NCBI GenBank assembly: GCA_021397835.1
Contig: JAJFZO010000230.1
Coordinates: 1,978,001 to 2,042,000, forward strand
From: Moringa oleifera
Taxonomy: Eukaryota; Streptophyta; Magnoliopsida; Brassicales; Moringaceae
DNA length: 64,000 bases
Direction: 5' to 3'
Shown here: positions 35,561 to 46,985 of the stretch, piece after piece
How positions within the stretch are numbered: the first letter of the stretch is position 1
Layout of the letters: each line of letters begins with the position of its first letter
Translations under genes and position numbers: made by a program
Notes under the pieces: generated by a model
The model's database searches: none
Told to the model about the DNA's origin: nothing
The model's input: only the letters and a program-made list of their open reading frames with translations

Positions 35561-37379
35561 AAGAGGAAATTTCTTTTTTAGTAATCCGTACAAGGGTATT
35601 CATGTAAATAACTAACATTAGTAATATATTTATTTTAAACATTTTTTAGGCATTTTGAGACAAAATTTCCCTTTATAGAACATGTGCAATTACTTGTCTA
35701 ACCATAGAATATGAAAATTCAAACATTTCAAATGTCTTTCTTTCCTTCTTTTCTAATTTTGGCGTTAAACTTTACCACTTAGCTTATTCAACTTCAGCCC
35801 TCTTCATTCGATGTTTGTTGATTTTTCTACTTTCATTGCAAACCAACATTTGAAGAATATCCACAAGTTGCTGAATCACTAAGAAATCAATATGGGTATA
35901 GTTTCAAACATATATTATACTCAAATTTCTCTGGGTTTGTTGCTTATTGAATACCCACGGATGAAATCCTCCCCTTATATTCGATTCTCAGTTTTTTAAT
36001 ATTTCTTGAGTTTACTCTATGGGTTTGAAAGCTTCTCCAATATTTTTGAAACATTTTCTTTGGATTTGGTATTAGTTTTGTAATCTGCGATGTTTGTGTA
36101 TATTGCTATGTATTTTTTTTTAATTTTTCTTTTGATACGTTGAAACCAAAAAATTTCTTTGGGTATACGTATAGGTATCGCATGTTAGGTCTTCATTTTT
36201 TAGTTTGTTGGCTTTAATTTCTTGGTTTGGGTGTATCTATGTGCAACGGTTTGTCACATTCGTGACCTTTTAATAAGAATCATATCTAGTTAATGAAATC
36301 GTAACATATTAGCTTAAATCATAACATATTTTGGTAATCATGCTGTTTTTTATGCAATTGTACCTTGTTTGCTTAAATCGTACATTGTTTAAAATGATTG
36401 TATCATAATCTTGAAATCCTAAACTATTTTTTTTTTTTAAGAATCGTAAATTGTTTACACAAATTTTGACATGTTTTTCTTTTTGGTCAAATGTAGGTGG
36501 CAAGCAGCTCTATTTCTCATAAGCCTTATGTGACCCCCAAAGAGCCGTGGAAGACTGGGAAGATACTCAAGCACTGCGATCATGATTTTATCCTTACTCT
36601 AAGGAAAATTTTGGATGACTATCAAAAGGAGAAGTTTAGAGGGACATGCTTAGGGCATTTCCTCCATTTGCACATCGATTTTAACTTCTCTGGGATTATT
36701 GTCCATAATCTTCTACTTCGAGAGATTGAATAGAACCATGAGGACAAAATATGATTCAGACTTGGGCAGAATAAGGTTTGCTTTAGCAAAGTGGAGGGAT
36801 AAGGTTAGTGGTAATCTATCTAGTATCCTAGCCAAATACTTTGGGAGGAGGGATAAGGTTAGTTGTAATAGCATTAAGACGAAGTTGCTATAAGGTGACT
36901 TTAAAGAAGTAGATGACAAACTGAAGTTATGGTTGTTGTATTTGTTAAATGGGTTCATTAATGGCCATGACGAGCGACAACATGTCTCGACATGGCAGTT
37001 TCATTTGGTAGATAATTTAGAATCTTTTAATGACTTTCCATAAGGCATATGGGTCTACTGCAACTCCTTATTGCATTTTAAGAAGGCAGTTGCAAATTGA
37101 ATAATGGATGTTGATAGGGTAAGCTACAATGCTTGCAGCTTTGTATGGGCACTACATGTAAGGATTTTTTTTTTTAAAGTTTCATTGAATTTTATATTAA
37201 TCAAGTATAACTTTTTTTTACTTTTCCAAAGATTTTTGCCTTCAAAGTGATTCTTGCTACCAACATGCATGGCAGTAGTTTATCAGGGTGTAACCTGCCA
37301 TTACCAAGAATTTTTCGATGGGGGTTGCATCGTAGACCCCATAATGGAGATTACAAGAAGATCTTCACAAATAACGTGA

Positions 37380-37692
37380 GTAATTTTGTGCCTTCTTTTT
37401 CCATTTTGTGCCTTTTTTTTCCATTTTTGTGCCTTTTATTTCCATTTCGTCCCTTCATTTTTCATTTCGTTACTTCATTTTCAAATTTCGTAGCTTTATT
37501 TTCATTTTGTGACTTCATTTTCATTTTATGACTTAGTTTCCAATTTCGTTCCTTAGTTGTCTAATTTAGTGCCTTAGTTTTTCAATTTTGTATCTTCATT
37601 TTCATTTCGTGATTTCATTTTTTATTTTCATTTTGTACTTAATTTTTTATTTTCGTATCTTCATTATTAATTTCATACCTTTATTTGTATTT
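37380..37692 (+). repeat. Intron-filling ~20-bp repeats (TTCATTTTCATTTCGTnnC)
   Basis: About 14 diverged units of 18-24 bp, such as CTTCATTTTCATTTTGTGA and CTTAGTTTCCAATTTCGTTC, fill an intron that starts at AACGTGAGTAA and ends at TGTATTTTCAG. C/T-rich on the plus strand; open frames across it are artefacts. Confidence 0.85.
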
Positions 37693-38894
37693 TCAGATAG
37701 GAGCTAAGCTAAATTTGGAGCTAACTACTACTGAGCACCAAGCCTTATACCATGTTAGAGTTAAAGACACTATGGGTTATTGTAAGCTGCTGAGGCCAAT
37801 GTACCTGTTCCACGATCGATTCGAGATGACGACACAGTGGAGTCTCCCAATCAGAACAAGACTACGAATTTGTCATCTTATTTGCACAAAATATACTAGG
37901 TAAGGGAGAGGATTATTGGTGAAGAATAAGAGATTATTGATGAGTTAGAGTCAGACTTGAGGAAACAAAATGTTGAAAGGGAGGCACTTGGCACTGAAAG
38001 GGTTGTACAGGATCCAGATGTTCACCATCGCTTCACTATTATGAAGGTGAAATTACATCTTCTCGAGATGAAGGTAAATCGCATGGATTTAGACAATGAA
38101 AGATGTCATCAAGAGCAAATGGCTATCTTGAAATCCATCCAAGTCTCTCTACAAAGATATGGATTTAGTGGCCGAAACCCATCTCAAACTATGTCAAATC
38201 TAGTTTCCAATGAGGTAGTTGTGTACATATGTTTTGTGATAAATCTATTTCAACTGTATTTTTTTTCATACATTATTATTTTAAATGTGATGTCCTAATT
38301 TAGTACATTGTTTTTCAGGGTGTTAATGCAGACTCAATCAAAGAGGGTTTGGCTCTTACAAGGTAATGCCACGAAATAGAAGCCACTGCAGGGCAAATGA
38401 AAGAAGTTGTCACTCATGCAATGATGACATTAGGGCTCCTGTTGGGCTACATGATGAATTTCCATCTGCAGGGTCACCCAAGGGGAGTTCAGTGAGGGAC
38501 TTGGCTCTTATCTCAGTCGAGGCCACCGATAATGTGATGTCGATTGTCAAGACTCATAAATGGTCAAGATAACTGTGCACCCTGTATGTTGACCTTAACA
38601 TTGGGCATAAGAAAGCCAAATCCACTCACATGGTGAGTGCAAAGCTTAAAATCTCAGACAAGATCATTACTGCATTCAACAAGTTTATGAGGAGCCAATC
38701 ATAGTAAGTAATTTACATATATGTTGTGTACCATTCATTTAAATTTCATTTTCTGCACTTTTTTCTTAAATTTTCTTTTCATTTTCTTTAGTCACAATGT
38801 AGGTATTGGCCATTCAGTCAATATGGATCGGTCTAGAGTCTTAATTGATAATGATGAGTGGACCAATGACTCTGTAAGTTTGTAATTTTTTACA

Positions 38895-39235
38895 TTGATT
38901 CATATATTGCTTAGAATTTGTATCTTCATTTTGTACTCTGATTTCTAGTGGTTGTAGCCAAATTAGAATTCGTGTCTTCATTTCGTACCCTGATTCCTAG
39001 TTTTGTAACCAAATTAGAATTCGTGTCTTCATTTCGTGTCATGATTCTTAGTTTTGTAACCAAATTAGTGTTTTAATTTTGTACTCTTATTCCCTAATTT
39101 CATAACCAAATTATAGTTTGTCTTCATTTTGTATCTAAATTCCCTTGTTTCGTACCTTAATTATAATTCGTGTCTTAATTTCGCATGTTGATTAATATTT
39201 CATATCTTAGTTATATTATCACTTTTCTTATGTCT
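38895..39235 (+). repeat. Second intron with related short repeats
   Basis: Units such as AGAATTCGTGTCTTCATTTC followed by GTACCCTGATTCCTAGTTTT and GTAACCAAATT recur with a period near 58 bp made of ~20-bp subunits. The subunits (TTCATTTCGTnnC) are clearly related to those in the intron at 37.4-37.7 kb. It lies just upstream of the exon that opens the Ulp1-like part. Confidence 0.8.
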
Positions 39236-40354
39236 CTACCAGCACATTGATGCATATCTGCATATCCTTCGAAGAAGGCAAAGGAAACTTCCAGAGCAAT
39301 ATGCACAAGATATCTGCATCTGTGATCATTGGCTCTATATAAGTTTATTGATTATTAAGGTGATTTATCTAACTTTCTATTCAATTTGTTTGTTGAGTTT
39401 GTTTTATTATTCAAATTTATAGACATCATTTTATTACATTTACAACAAATATCAAAAGGATTCAGATACTGATTGTCCTCTACCACACTCAAATTTTGAA
39501 GTGCATAAATGAGAAGAAGATTTCCTAGATCATGTGCGAGGCAAATTTTTAAGTGATTATCCTGCTTGGGACATTGTAAATAAGGTGACTTATCTTCATT
39601 GTTTTGCTTTATTAACTTTTTTTTTTCAATATTATGAGTACTAATAATGACATTTAAACAGTATTTAATTTATTTTATGGTTCCATGCCACATTGGGGTA
39701 TCTTACTGGCTTTTAATCGTTATAGACTTGGCAAAATTCTCGTTGCATATTTTTGACTCCTTCGTTCAAAAGATACCAACTAAGGTGTGCCTTCGGCAGT
39801 AAAACCCATTCAGATTTATGCTAACCAGTTATATGGCGAGTGACAGATATTTCATGCGAAAACCAAATTCCAAAATGCCGAATCTTCCACTTTCATGCAC
39901 ATTAGAGCTAAAGAGCAAGGTCCTCTAACAAAGAAAAAGGTAACTCTTTTTTCAAGTTTGTGTTATTACCTAAAAATTTCTGTTGAATGTCTTTTTTAAT
40001 TTTAATTATTATCTTTTTTGGCAATGGTAATTGCGATCCTCACATGTTGTATATTATAGAACATTTACTACTTAGGAAGCATTTAAAATACACTGACAAT
40101 GATATATCAAAGATTAAAAATCACATGGCAATGTATGTATTTGCCAACTCCACTGTAGATAACAATTATTGATTCATTTTTCTCTTTTTATACAATGTAT
40201 TTATTTTGTATATACATTTGGAAATTGTATATAACATTTTGTTAATTCATTAGAAATTATACAATGTATTTATTTTGTGTATACATTTAGAAATTGTATA
40301 TAATAGTTTTTTTATCAATAGAAATTATATTTACGTAAACAATGTGTAAGATGT

Positions 40355-40960
40355 ACTAATCATGTTACGATAATTATGTTACGAATTTTTGTCACGTATC
40401 CATTAGTGTGTAGAATTTACTAATCAAGTTACGAATTTTAGTCACGATTTCATCATAACTGTGTAAGATTTACTAATCAAGTTATGAATTTTAGCCATGT
40501 ATTCATTACGAGTGTGCATAATTCACTAATCAAGTTACGTATTTTAGTCACGACTCCATTTTAAGTTTGCATGATTTATCAATCAAGTTACGAATTTATG
40601 CCACGATTTCATCATAATTATGTAGGATTTATTAATTAAGTTATGAATTTTAGTCACGATTTCATTATAAGTTTACGCGATTTACTAATCAAGTTACTAA
40701 TTTTTAGTCACCATTTCATTTTGAGTGCATGATTTACTAATTAAGTTATGAATATTAATCATGATTTTATTATGTGTACATGATTTACTAATCAAGTTAC
40801 GAATATCAGTTACGATTTCATTGTAAGTATGCATGATTTTGCCAATAAAGTTAAGAATTTAATGTACGAAAATAAGATACATTCACGTTATAATGATCAC
40901 ATGATTTATAAAATGTGAGATAATTATTACATGATTTGCTAATCAAGTTACGATTTGTGA
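40355..40960 (+). repeat. 53-bp minisatellite between convergent MULE genes
   Basis: Units begin ACTAATCAAGTTACGAATTT and continue with TAGTCACGATTTCAT and a GTGTGCATGATTT end. Starts fall at 40355, 40419, 40472, 40525, 40578, 40631, 40684, 40736, 40787 and 40841, so six of the nine steps are 52-53 bp and five are exactly 53. A looser unit follows to about 40960. It separates the 3' ends of the two genes. Confidence 0.92.
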
Positions 40961-41129
40961 TGAAAATATTTTCAAAGTGTCAGTTACATTAGCAATATTA
41001 AATTAATTAGTCTGCATGTAACAATTGAGACCATATAAAAACTTAAAATTTGAATCTGTAGTGATATAGAAGTTAAAAATCAACAATATCATCAAAATAT
41101 AACGATTTATTATAAGTCAATTATATAAT

Positions 41130-43676
41130 CATCTAGTAAAGTTGAATTAGGAGGTATATGATAAATTTGTGAATTATGACCAACTCCACCATAATTACAG
41201 CATTTACGACGCAATTGATCAAGCATGTTTGACGACTAAGAGTGGCTTGCACCATCAAAATACTGTGGATACGAGCATATTAATTGATTGTGTCCATATT
41301 GACTACATCTAAAGCACTTTTTTGGCGTGTCGTCTTCCCACCAGAGGATATTCTTTGTTTTTTCAGACGCCCTACTAACTTACTATTATTCCATGGTAAT
41401 ACCACAACCCTTCTGACTTCCTCAGGTACATTCTAATTAGATTTATCACTAACTAGATATACCGGCTCAGCATATGCAGTTACTAGTTGATCTTGTTTGT
41501 AGTAGTTGGAGCAAAGAGTTATAAAATCAATATTACATTTCCTGTAAAAAATACGCAATTTATGAAGTTAATGCAAAAAGCAATCATGAATATAAAATTA
41601 ACAAAACCATCAACATTAATTGGAAGCTGCTAATGCATATGCACATGGCAAAAGATCAGCTTGAAACTCCTAACAAGTGCAAGTACGTTTGATAAGGTTC
41701 ACAACTACCTCTTTACGCTTGTACCTAACCAAAAATATGTTCAAATCAACATTGCAAGTCATCATTTATAACCAAACTTTTTTACTCTCAGTTATTAATG
41801 AATGAACCCATTCTATGAGTTGTGACCTTTGAGTCTTAGCTTCTTTGAGTTAATCATCGAATCAGCGTTGTATCGTATCTCAAATGAATTCTGATAAAGC
41901 CATAATGGGCAACTCATGAGTAAATAGAAGACACGAATTCAAGCTGTCGGCAATGTTAGTGGTCATGAGTTAATATCGTCTCTAGGGGCAATAAACACGA
42001 GACTATTTTTTTGGATCTTCTTTCATGATATGTTCGAAAGCTTTAGGGTGATTAGCCTGTAACATAGTCATTAATTTATTAAATTTAAATTTTTGATATA
42101 TCTTAGCCACACTATAAAATATCTTAGATACATCTTCTCTCTTAAATTTATTCTTTATGCTTTGAGCCATATGCCAGGAACATAAACCATAACAAGAATT
42201 GAGAAAGACCTTTGCAGTGGCCTTTGCAATACTGGCATGACAATCTGATATAATAACCAAGTCTTCAACTAAACCAATTGCTTCTTGTAGCTACCCTAAG
42301 AACCACTCTTATGCTTCATAGTTCTTCGAGTCACCACAGCTGAATGCTACTGGACATATCTTTTCATTCTTATCTTTGCACGCTACTATAAATATTACAT
42401 CGTGGAACCTCCCTTTTAGGTGAGCAACATCGATAGCAATGATCGGTTTAATTACTGAATGAAACCCCTTCAATGATTGTCTAAGAACCATAAATAAATA
42501 CTTAAATCGATTAGTTTCATCTTCGATGCATGTGTGGGCCCTAGTTCTCATATTACTAGTTTGCAACATGTGGCAGTATGAAGGCAGCTACTGATATGAC
42601 TTAATTGGATCACCACATGTAAGAGACAATACATATTCTTTAGCCTTCCAACCTGTACTATATAAAATCTGTAAATATAAAACTTTCGTATCACCCATGA
42701 TGTCTTTCGGCTTAAAAATTCTTACATTATTAGACAATCTTTTAGCTATAATTTTTCCAATAACGGTAGAACTTGCTTGTCAATGTTGTCGATGTAACTC
42801 TTCAATCATGCAAGTATGTGTTAAATCACACCTTCTAATTCGAAAGTATTGCCCTTGCGTAACTCTCACAGCACAAACCTTTCATGCATAATTTCTATCT
42901 CTACAAGCAATCTCAAATATTGATTTGTTAGACCTAGTGACTATAATTTCAAAATTTTCAGTTAATGCATGCATACCTAAGAATTGCTTTAACTTTTTTT
43001 TTGTTTGGAAAAAACTGACTCTAGTAAGGATATGAATCGGAGTCGCTGATTCCATAGTATGAGTGAAAGCAAGACTATATAATTCAGCACCTAACACATT
43101 ATATTGTCTGACAATACCATTATTTGAATTATTATGTACTTCTGGGCATGTAACTAGGATAAAATATGGGATAGTACATTAGTTCTCATTCAATTTTTCA
43201 TTGTCAAGTTATACTTTTAGAATGAGTTCACATTGATCTTTACTAGTTGGTTGAGTAGGTTGAGTTTTCATGATTGGTATTCACACTTAATATCATAGTC
43301 CATCCGCTCATCTAAGTTGATCTCATCGGTATACTGAATGTCATAGGAGTCTCACTATGGATGAATGGTTCAGTGCTATAAACATCTAATTGAACAGTGA
43401 GATTACTTCCAATATAAAATTAAAAGGATTGACTCCTCTTGAAATTTCACTTTCACATAAACCTCGCCTATTTTCAACAAAATTTCTCTCCACCAAATCA
43501 ATAATTACATGAGAAACTATACTCTCATTGTACAACATCAATATTAGAGAAATCAACATCCACGCAAGATTTAACCAAATCAAGCAACTGTACATATATC
43601 AAATCCCTCCAAACAACATATCCCTTTGTTTTAATAGCTCTACTCAAAATTTCCTCTAAACTCGAACCACTCACCA
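41130..43676 (-). pseudogene. mudrA-like MULE transposase, broken
   Basis: Reading leftwards, ATG at 43676 opens MVSGSSLEEILSRA. A MuDR N-terminal-like segment (KLKQFLGMHALTENFEIIVT) is at about 43.0-42.93 kb. Then come FRIRRCDLTHTC (about 42.8 kb), QASSTVIG and KPKDIMGD, and SYCHMLQTSN (42.58-42.55 kb). The DDE-type core has AIDVAHLKGRF (first Asp, about 42.44-42.41 kb), VIISDCHASIAKA (second Asp, about 42.26-42.22 kb) and CSWHMAQSIKNKF (about 42.18-42.14 kb). A SWIM-type zinc finger follows (CTCZEFQADLLPCAYA, about 41.69-41.64 kb, Z = stop), with Tyr where the zinc-binding His is expected. A CCHC knuckle (CFRCSQYGHNQLIC) is at 41275-41316. The protein would bind and cut element ends in the nucleus. 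Stops between segments (for example EAZEWFLG near 42.31 kb) show it is dead. Domain order is normal for the family. Confidence 0.92.
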
Positions 43677-44379
43677 TTTCAAGTTACAATGATCCGTATT
43701 CTATAATGGCCACAAAAATATTTCAAATAACTAAAAAAAGAATTACTTATTATAGATAAGAATATAAATTTCGAGTAACATGTTACGCTTTCATCAAATA
43801 AGTCACGATTCATAAACTTATTACGATTTTATGAATGCTACGAATTTCATAATGATGTTACGATAAATCAATTAAGATATGATTTTCAAATATGTATGAA
43901 TCTAAGATTATGATACGATTCTCAACTTGAGTTATAAAATATAAAGGAGGTCAAACGATACAAATAGATACAACTGAAATCTTCACAGTTTTAAGCTATA
44001 TTACAGTTCAAAAGGTATAGTTGTCACCTTTTTTACCCATTCTAACAAGTTTTGATTTTAAAGAAAAATATATTGTCAAAAATACAGGTTTTTTTTCTCT
44101 ACGCAAGATAACTAGTCTTCGATTTCTTCTTGAGATCTTGATTTGATAGATCTTGGACACAAAGGTTGGAAGAAAAAATCTCAAATGACGAGCGAAGAAA
44201 GACAGAGCTCGAAGAGAGATAGAGGCCGAAAGAGAGAAAGATTTAAAGTAATGTATTCAGATAAATCTCATGAATTTTTGAATTTATTTAATTTTTAAAG
44301 ATATCATTGTCTTTTGTAAAGGTATTTTTATTTTTTCAATATATTTACATGTTAAAAAAACTAAACTTAAATAAAAATT

Positions 44380-44925
44380 AAAAAAAAAAACAGATGGCGG
44401 AGTGCCAATTTTGACAATTTTCTCTTTAAGAAAATGGGTGATGGGGTATTCCTAGTACAGCTCATTCACGAGTGGGTTATGGGGTAATCCCAAGAGAAGC
44501 TCACTGATAAGACACCTATGTGGAGTACTGCTGGGCACAATGAGAAGTCTTCTAGAATGATTGTTTTAGTTAAACCAGCTTAAGGGATCTTCTAAGGAGA
44601 ACATACTATAACACTCCCAAGTATGATTTTATAAAGCTGTGATAGTGTTCTTCAGATTTTCAGAAAGAAAAGTTGGTATTCTTGATACATTTTTTTCCTA
44701 CAAGAAAAGAGGAGGAGATCAAGCCAACTTGAAATCTAATACGATTAGAGATTCTCAATCAAAAAGTCGTTACATAAGGACAATGGAAGACCGTATGAAA
44801 ATTATAAATAATGTATAAAAGAGTGGTTCTCATGCTCAGGCTTATTTCGGTTCTTCCTCACCTTGAACCTACGGTAGCTCTATTGATATCTGGTAAGATT
44901 TAAGAAACAGTGGTTGGTGAATCAA
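44380..44925. other. Short degenerate stretch, no gene
   Basis: It contains a short direct duplication (GGGTGATGGGGTATTCC and GGGTTATGGGGTAATCCC, about 44426-44495), then sequence continuing into the gag remnant on the minus strand. Nothing else is recognisable. Confidence 0.4.
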
Positions 44926-44929
44926 AGTT

Positions 44930-45830
44930 GGACATCCTTTGGGCAGCCGTATGATCTGATCTACTGATAATAGGGGTCTTCTCAAGTTCAAAAATATTGG
45001 TTTGGCCAGAAGAAGAGCCCATATTCCATGCCCCTTGACTCAGTTCGAATGAAGTCCAGGTTTACTTGTGGATAGACTTCGTAGATTTTTACCTTGACAT
45101 CACAGTGGATATCCTGAAAGACTGCAGCTGATTCCTGATCTATTGCTTTCTTATAGTCTTCATTTCCTTGAAGACAGCCACAACCTCTTTCTTGGCTGTT
45201 TCAAGCTTATTTAAATGCTGCTTCCGAGCTATTTCCAATTGAAAAGCAGCTTCGTATTTGGTTAATTTTGGCCAGTTCATCTCTCAAGACCAAAATCTCC
45301 TGCTCTTACTGGTCTTGCTTCTTCCGCAAATCTTCATGCTTGGAAAGCAACTCTGTCCACTGCATTCTGACTTCTTGTAAGGCTTTCTCAACCTTTTAGA
45401 AAGCTTGATCCATGCTAGTGCTCTTGCCAAAGTCTTCCAGAATCATAAAGGAATTATTAATGACCTGTCAAGATGAAAGGAGAGGGAAGTGAAAGCTCAA
45501 GGAAGATCCTACGAAAAAGTGCAAGAATAGTCAAGTATCAAAGCGACTTACCCAGATAAGATGAGAAATCAGGCTATTGATGTGTTGGCCTTTTCCTTGA
45601 GATAGCAAACTCAAACATGAGGTAGGAATGATGGCTCTTTTCAGAAGATGTTGGATTTGTTGGAGCGAACATTAAAAGCGGGTTACTTGGTGCAGAACCC
45701 TAGGCACGGAAGTGTGCAAATAAGCTCATCTTTTGAACAACTGATTGCCGAATAGATTCCTGCATATGAAGAATAGCAGTTTTGGTCTTCTTCTTTGAGG
45801 AAGAACTGGGTGGTTTAACTTTAGCCATTC
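44930..45830 (-). pseudogene. Plant retrotransposon gag-like gene, C-terminal part, broken
   Basis: Reading leftwards from 45828, MAKVKPPSSSSKKKTK opens a basic, Ser-rich segment. Later frames give a coiled-coil-like KHEDLRKKQDQ ... EILVLRDELAK (about 45.34-45.27 kb), KLETAKKEVVAVFKEMK, and SAAVFQDIHCDVKVKIYEVY with PQVNLDFIRTES (45.14-45.05 kb). The last two segments match the gag remnant at 22.55-22.75 kb in sequence and order. It is on the same strand as that copy. Stops and frame changes are frequent. The N-terminal domain is not recognisable upstream, where LTR-like sequence begins at 46.3 kb. Confidence 0.6.
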
Positions 45831-46329
45831 TACAACATGTACAATGTTTCTCTTTCTGGCTCTGGTTATCGCTTAAAATCGTTTACGAAAATAAAAAAAG
45901 CAATATTAGAAAGCAAAGTAAAATCTAGAAAACTATTTAAATAAAAAAGCAAAGGAATAACATAACTTGATTGGGGACTGTCATTGGGATTAGCATAGGT
46001 CAGAGACTCAAGCTGTAAATCGGAGTTAAAGGAGAGTGAGGATGTTATTCTTCTTAGGGATAGGGTCTGTTTTAGTATGTGAAGAAGAAAAGTGGGAAGG
46101 AAGAGCAAGCTACAAGGGAAAAGCCAGAGGTGAAGAAGAAGCATGCCCTAACAATCCATTGGAGTGTAAAATAAGTAGAAATGGGTTTGCTAGTGGCTTT
46201 ACTCGTAAGAAGACGCCTAGCATCGACTAGATACTTTGGAAAATCTAAAGCTTCCCGGAAGTTCTTTGGGGTTGTGCTAGTCATTAAAATCTTTGGGTAT
46301 CCTATTCCAAGATGTTTAGAAATAGCTCT

Positions 46330-46579
46330 TCCTCCACTGATGAATTTGGAGTAAAACCACCTGAGCCTATAAACGACTAGGTAAGGCTCTCTTTCTCTCT
46401 GTGTCTGTCTTGCTATTCCTTACTTTTTCCCTTTCTTTTCTTGGTGATTGATATACACAAAGACTGGCTTGGACATCAGAGATATCCACTTTTGCAGGAC
46501 AGATGGTTCTTTGCTGATCCAAGGGCAAGTGGTTCCACCTTGATCCCAACTTTAGAGGAGCAGGTTTTGAGTGTCAACA
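46330..46579 (+). repeat. LTR R-U5 segment in plus orientation
   Basis: CCTATAAACG (TATA box 46368-46373) is followed by a CTTTCTTTTCTTGGTGATTG segment, ATATACACAAAGACTGGCTT, GCAGGACAGATGGTTCT, and the end GAGTGTCAACA (46570-46579). The same ordered segments lie on the opposite strand at 53332-53575. The end TGTCAACA corresponds to TGTTAACA, which there is directly followed by a primer-binding-site-like sequence. Here no such sequence follows, so this is either a 3' or solo LTR end or a rearranged piece. Confidence 0.7.
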
Positions 46580-46714
46580 ATTGGAATAGTTGAGTTTTCC
46601 CGAAAGTTATTTCTAGTTTTACCAATTAAAGAAACAATCTACCCCTTTGGGAGCTACAAAACGGCTCTGGTACTGTTTTACGACGAATTCCCCCTTGTTT
46701 GACTCTGGTCTTTG

Positions 46715-46985
46715 AGGGATCCCAAGTGGATTTTGTGGGAGAGAATATCAAGGCGTCCATAACTGCCAACTTAAGGGCTATTAGGGATCATAATAGCTGG
46801 ACGGCATGATGTTTGTAAATGTGGGTTACCTTAACCCCTAGCGTTACGGACGTTCTTGTCGGTTTCGCAAGGCTGAATCTAGGGGCCTTACGAGTGCCAA
46901 TATTAAGGGATGGGTTGCATCTCGGGAATAGACCTGTCTAGGGCCTAGGGGAGTCCTCGGGTCAGTGCTTATTTTGGGTATAACA
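46715..46985 (-). repeat. LTR U3-like segment in minus orientation
   Basis: GGGATCCCAA, then AGAATATCAAGG, and the long match GAGTGCCAATATTAAGGGA ... CCTAGGGGAG run in the same orientation as at 53.60-53.86 kb. There they form the U3 part of a minus-strand LTR. The neighbouring R-U5 segment at 46330-46579 is in the opposite orientation. Confidence 0.7.

Larger units (their letters stand above)
36494..40172 (+). pseudogene. MULE-borne DUF1985 / Ulp1-like peptidase gene, broken
   Basis: The first exon follows TTTTGGTCAAATGTAG and encodes a DUF1985-like domain: FRGTCLGHFLHLHIDFNFSG then HNLLLREIE (36.64-36.73 kb), with LYLLNGFINGHD and WQFHLVDNLESFNDFPZG (Z = stop) at about 36.93-37.05 kb. Middle exons give PLPRIFRWGLHRRP (37.29-37.33 kb), KLNLELTTTEHQALYHVRV (about 37.70 kb) and a charged, coiled-coil-like stretch (37.96-38.20 kb). 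The Ulp1-like end includes HIDAYLHILRRRQRKLPEQY (39.24-39.30 kb), then HIGVSYWLLIVIDLAKFSLH and IFDSF (39.69-39.77 kb), and GNGNCDPHMLYIIEHLLL (40.02-40.07 kb). The catalytic Asp (IFDS) and Cys (GNC) positions are kept, but the expected His before Trp is Tyr (a C-to-T change would do this). A frame change between 36.70 and 36.73 kb and stops show decay. Introns near 37.38-37.69 and 38.88-39.24 kb hold short tandem repeats. Confidence 0.8.
35600..44370. mobile_element. MULE-type DNA transposon with DUF1985/Ulp1-like gene (Kaonashi-like)
   Basis: Two convergent genes typify this class: a mudrA-like transposase on the minus strand (41.13-43.68 kb) and a gene with DUF1985 and Ulp1-like peptidase regions on the plus strand (36.5-40.17 kb). 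Mutator-like elements carrying an Ulp1-like gene are established in plants (Kaonashi elements of Arabidopsis). No long terminal inverted repeats were found, so the limits are estimates from the leaders of the two genes and the change to gag-type sequence on either side. The spacer and introns are filled with short tandem repeats listed separately. Both genes carry stops and frameshifts. Confidence 0.72.

Noticed and set aside
36258..36480. TCGTAAC-rich leader compared with 43.79-43.95 kb as terminal inverted repeats of the MULE
   Set aside because: Only short words match; no extended inverted alignment could be made by eye, so no terminal repeat is claimed.
40355..40960. Regular repeats as a possible CRISPR array
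   Set aside because: Repeats are head-to-tail without unique spacers, and the context is a plant transposon.
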